From: Ghiorsea sp. | Lineage (GTDB): Bacteria; Pseudomonadota; Zetaproteobacteria; Mariprofundales; Mariprofundaceae | Assembly (NCBI GenBank): GCA_027019685.1 | Contig: JALUWH010000295.1 | Location: forward strand, 1-6,205 | DNA length: 6,205 nucleotides | Direction: 5' to 3' | In this document: positions 5,784-6,205 of the stretch, piece by piece | Position numbering within the stretch: the first letter of the stretch is position 1 | Layout of the letters: each line of letters begins with the position of its first letter | Made by a program: the position numbers and the translations under genes | The notes under the pieces: model-generated | Told to the model about the DNA's origin: nothing | What the model saw: only the letters and a program-made list of their open reading frames with translations | The model's database searches: none

Positions 5784-5839
5784 CCTACAAACATGACGTA
5801 AAACCACCAATCTCATGCACAAGACCTGTCTCATATGCC

Positions 5840-5870
5840 TAAATTATAACCATGATAAGCCTATAATTTA
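5840..5870. repeat. AT-rich 9+9 inverted repeat in the divergent control region
   Basis: TAAATTATA (5840-5848) and TATAATTTA (5862-5870) are exact reverse complements 13 bases apart. GCCTA also repeats directly at 5837 and 5859, 22 bases apart. Each arm contains TATAAT on opposite strands, so the arms could be divergent -10 boxes, but no good -35 accompanies either. The centre is about 98 bases upstream of the predicted torF-like transcription start, a usual distance for an enhancer-binding protein. Confidence 0.45.
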
Positions 5871-5909
5871 ATCTTCTAGAAAAAGGTAATAACAAAGTAA
5901 AAACAACAA

Positions 5910-5938
5910 TCGACAGCCTAGAAGCAAAACCATAGAGT
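5910..5938 (+). promoter_or_regulatory. Candidate sigma-70 promoter of carA
   Basis: TCGACA (5910-5915; 5 of 6 to TTGACA), a 17-base spacer, then TAGAGT (5933-5938; 4 of 6 to TATAAT). It would start transcription near 5945 and leave a leader of about 32 bases to the carA ATG. The perfect TATAAT at 5862-5867 is an alternative, but it has no matching -35. Confidence 0.4.
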
Positions 5939-5963
5939 TGCGCCGTTCTTTACCATTCCCACT

Positions 5964-5976
5964 AAAGAGGTACCTC
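5964..5976 (+). promoter_or_regulatory. carA ribosome-binding site within a palindrome
   Basis: AAAGAGG (5964-5970) is the Shine-Dalgarno, six bases before the ATG. GAGGTACCTC (5967-5976) is a perfect 10-base palindrome covering it and ending right at the start codon. This supports the chosen start. Confidence 0.65.
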
Positions 5977-6205
5977 ATGAGTCATACTACAGCTACGCCA
6001 ACCCCTGCATTTTTAGCGCTGGCAGATGGTCGTATTTTTCATGGTATAGCCCTTGGCTCTACAGGAAACACTGTCGGAGAAGTATGCTTTAATACATCGA
6101 TGACTGGCTACCAAGAAATCTTGACTGACCCGTCTTATACTGAACAAATCATCACGTTCACCTACCCACACATCGGTAATGTCGGTGTCAATGAAGTGGA
6201 TGAAG
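5977..6205 (+). CDS. carA: Carbamoyl-phosphate synthetase small (glutaminase) subunit, N-terminal part
   Basis: The frame runs from the ATG at 5977 to the window end, giving 76 codons and one extra base. CarA releases ammonia from glutamine and passes it to CarB, which makes carbamoyl phosphate for arginine and pyrimidine synthesis in the cytoplasm. The visible part is the family's N-terminal domain. LADGRIFHG (15-23) is followed by VGEVCFNTSMTGYQEILTDP (33-52), continuing to PSYTEQI and then TYPHIGNVG (62-70), which nearly match E. coli CarA. The first dozen residues, Thr/Pro/Ala-rich, are a variable lead-in. The catalytic class I glutaminase domain lies beyond the window. It is transcribed divergently from the torF-like gene with 268 bases between the starts. 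Confidence 0.97.
   Translation, partial: MSHTTATPTPAFLALADGRIFHGIALGSTGNTVGEVCFNTSMTGYQEILTDPSYTEQIITFTYPHIGNVGVNEVDE

Noticed and set aside
5816..5832. NtrC site reading TGCAC-N7-GTCT upstream of the sigma-54 promoter
   Set aside because: Only the left half matches GCAC-N7-GTGC, and it lies about 40 bases from the -24 box, closer than usual for an enhancer site.
5843..5867. TATAAT on both strands as divergent sigma-70 promoters
   Set aside because: No acceptable -35 at 16-18 bases on either strand. The carA reading would also leave a leader of more than 100 bases, and a better pair exists at 5910-5938.
1..6205. Insertion sequence, CRISPR array, tRNA or phage element
   Set aside because: No transposase-like frame, spaced direct repeats, cloverleaf or integrase-type sequence was seen. 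The window is filled by housekeeping and nitrogen genes.

Overview
The window comes from a Gram-negative bacterium. The signs are an outer-membrane beta-barrel protein with a signal peptide, an AsmA-type envelope protein and proteobacterial-style PII (GlnK) proteins with a sigma-54 promoter. The DNA is fairly AT-rich by eye. A marine or aquatic proteobacterium is plausible (a low-GC zetaproteobacterium or gammaproteobacterium would fit), but nothing here fixes the lineage.

Layout from left to right. Bases 1-1500 (+) are the 3' end of a long AsmA-like gene whose start lies outside the window. A bidirectional terminator (1537-1566) separates it from a convergent minus-strand block that fills most of the window. 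Read in the direction of transcription, that block has two units. The first (5708 down to 3370) is a sigma-54 promoter, a TorF/TIGR02001-type outer-membrane protein gene, an intrinsic-terminator-like hairpin, glnK (called glnK2 here), amtB (amtB2) and a strong intrinsic terminator at 3237-3268. The second (3136 down to 1590) is a second glnK (glnK1) and a second amtB (amtB1) of a different Amt subtype, ending at the shared terminator. At the right edge, diverging from the torF-like gene, is the start of carA (+), the small subunit of carbamoyl-phosphate synthetase.

The genes make a coherent ammonium and nitrogen module. The barrel protein would act at the outer membrane, the two Amt channels would carry ammonium across the inner membrane, and the two GlnK proteins would gate the channels according to nitrogen status through their T-loops. 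Both GlnKs keep Tyr51, the uridylylation site. The -24/-12 element TGGCAC-N5-TTGCT in front of the torF-like gene places the first unit under RpoN and probably NtrC. CarA, which uses glutamine nitrogen, is the divergent neighbour.

No mobile element, CRISPR array, tRNA or rRNA was seen. I see no wholly new system. The points of most interest are the tandem glnK-amtB pairs with nearly identical GlnKs but clearly different Amts, the sigma-54 promoter before a porin-like gene, the hairpin between that gene and glnK2, and the palindrome-rich control region of glnK1.
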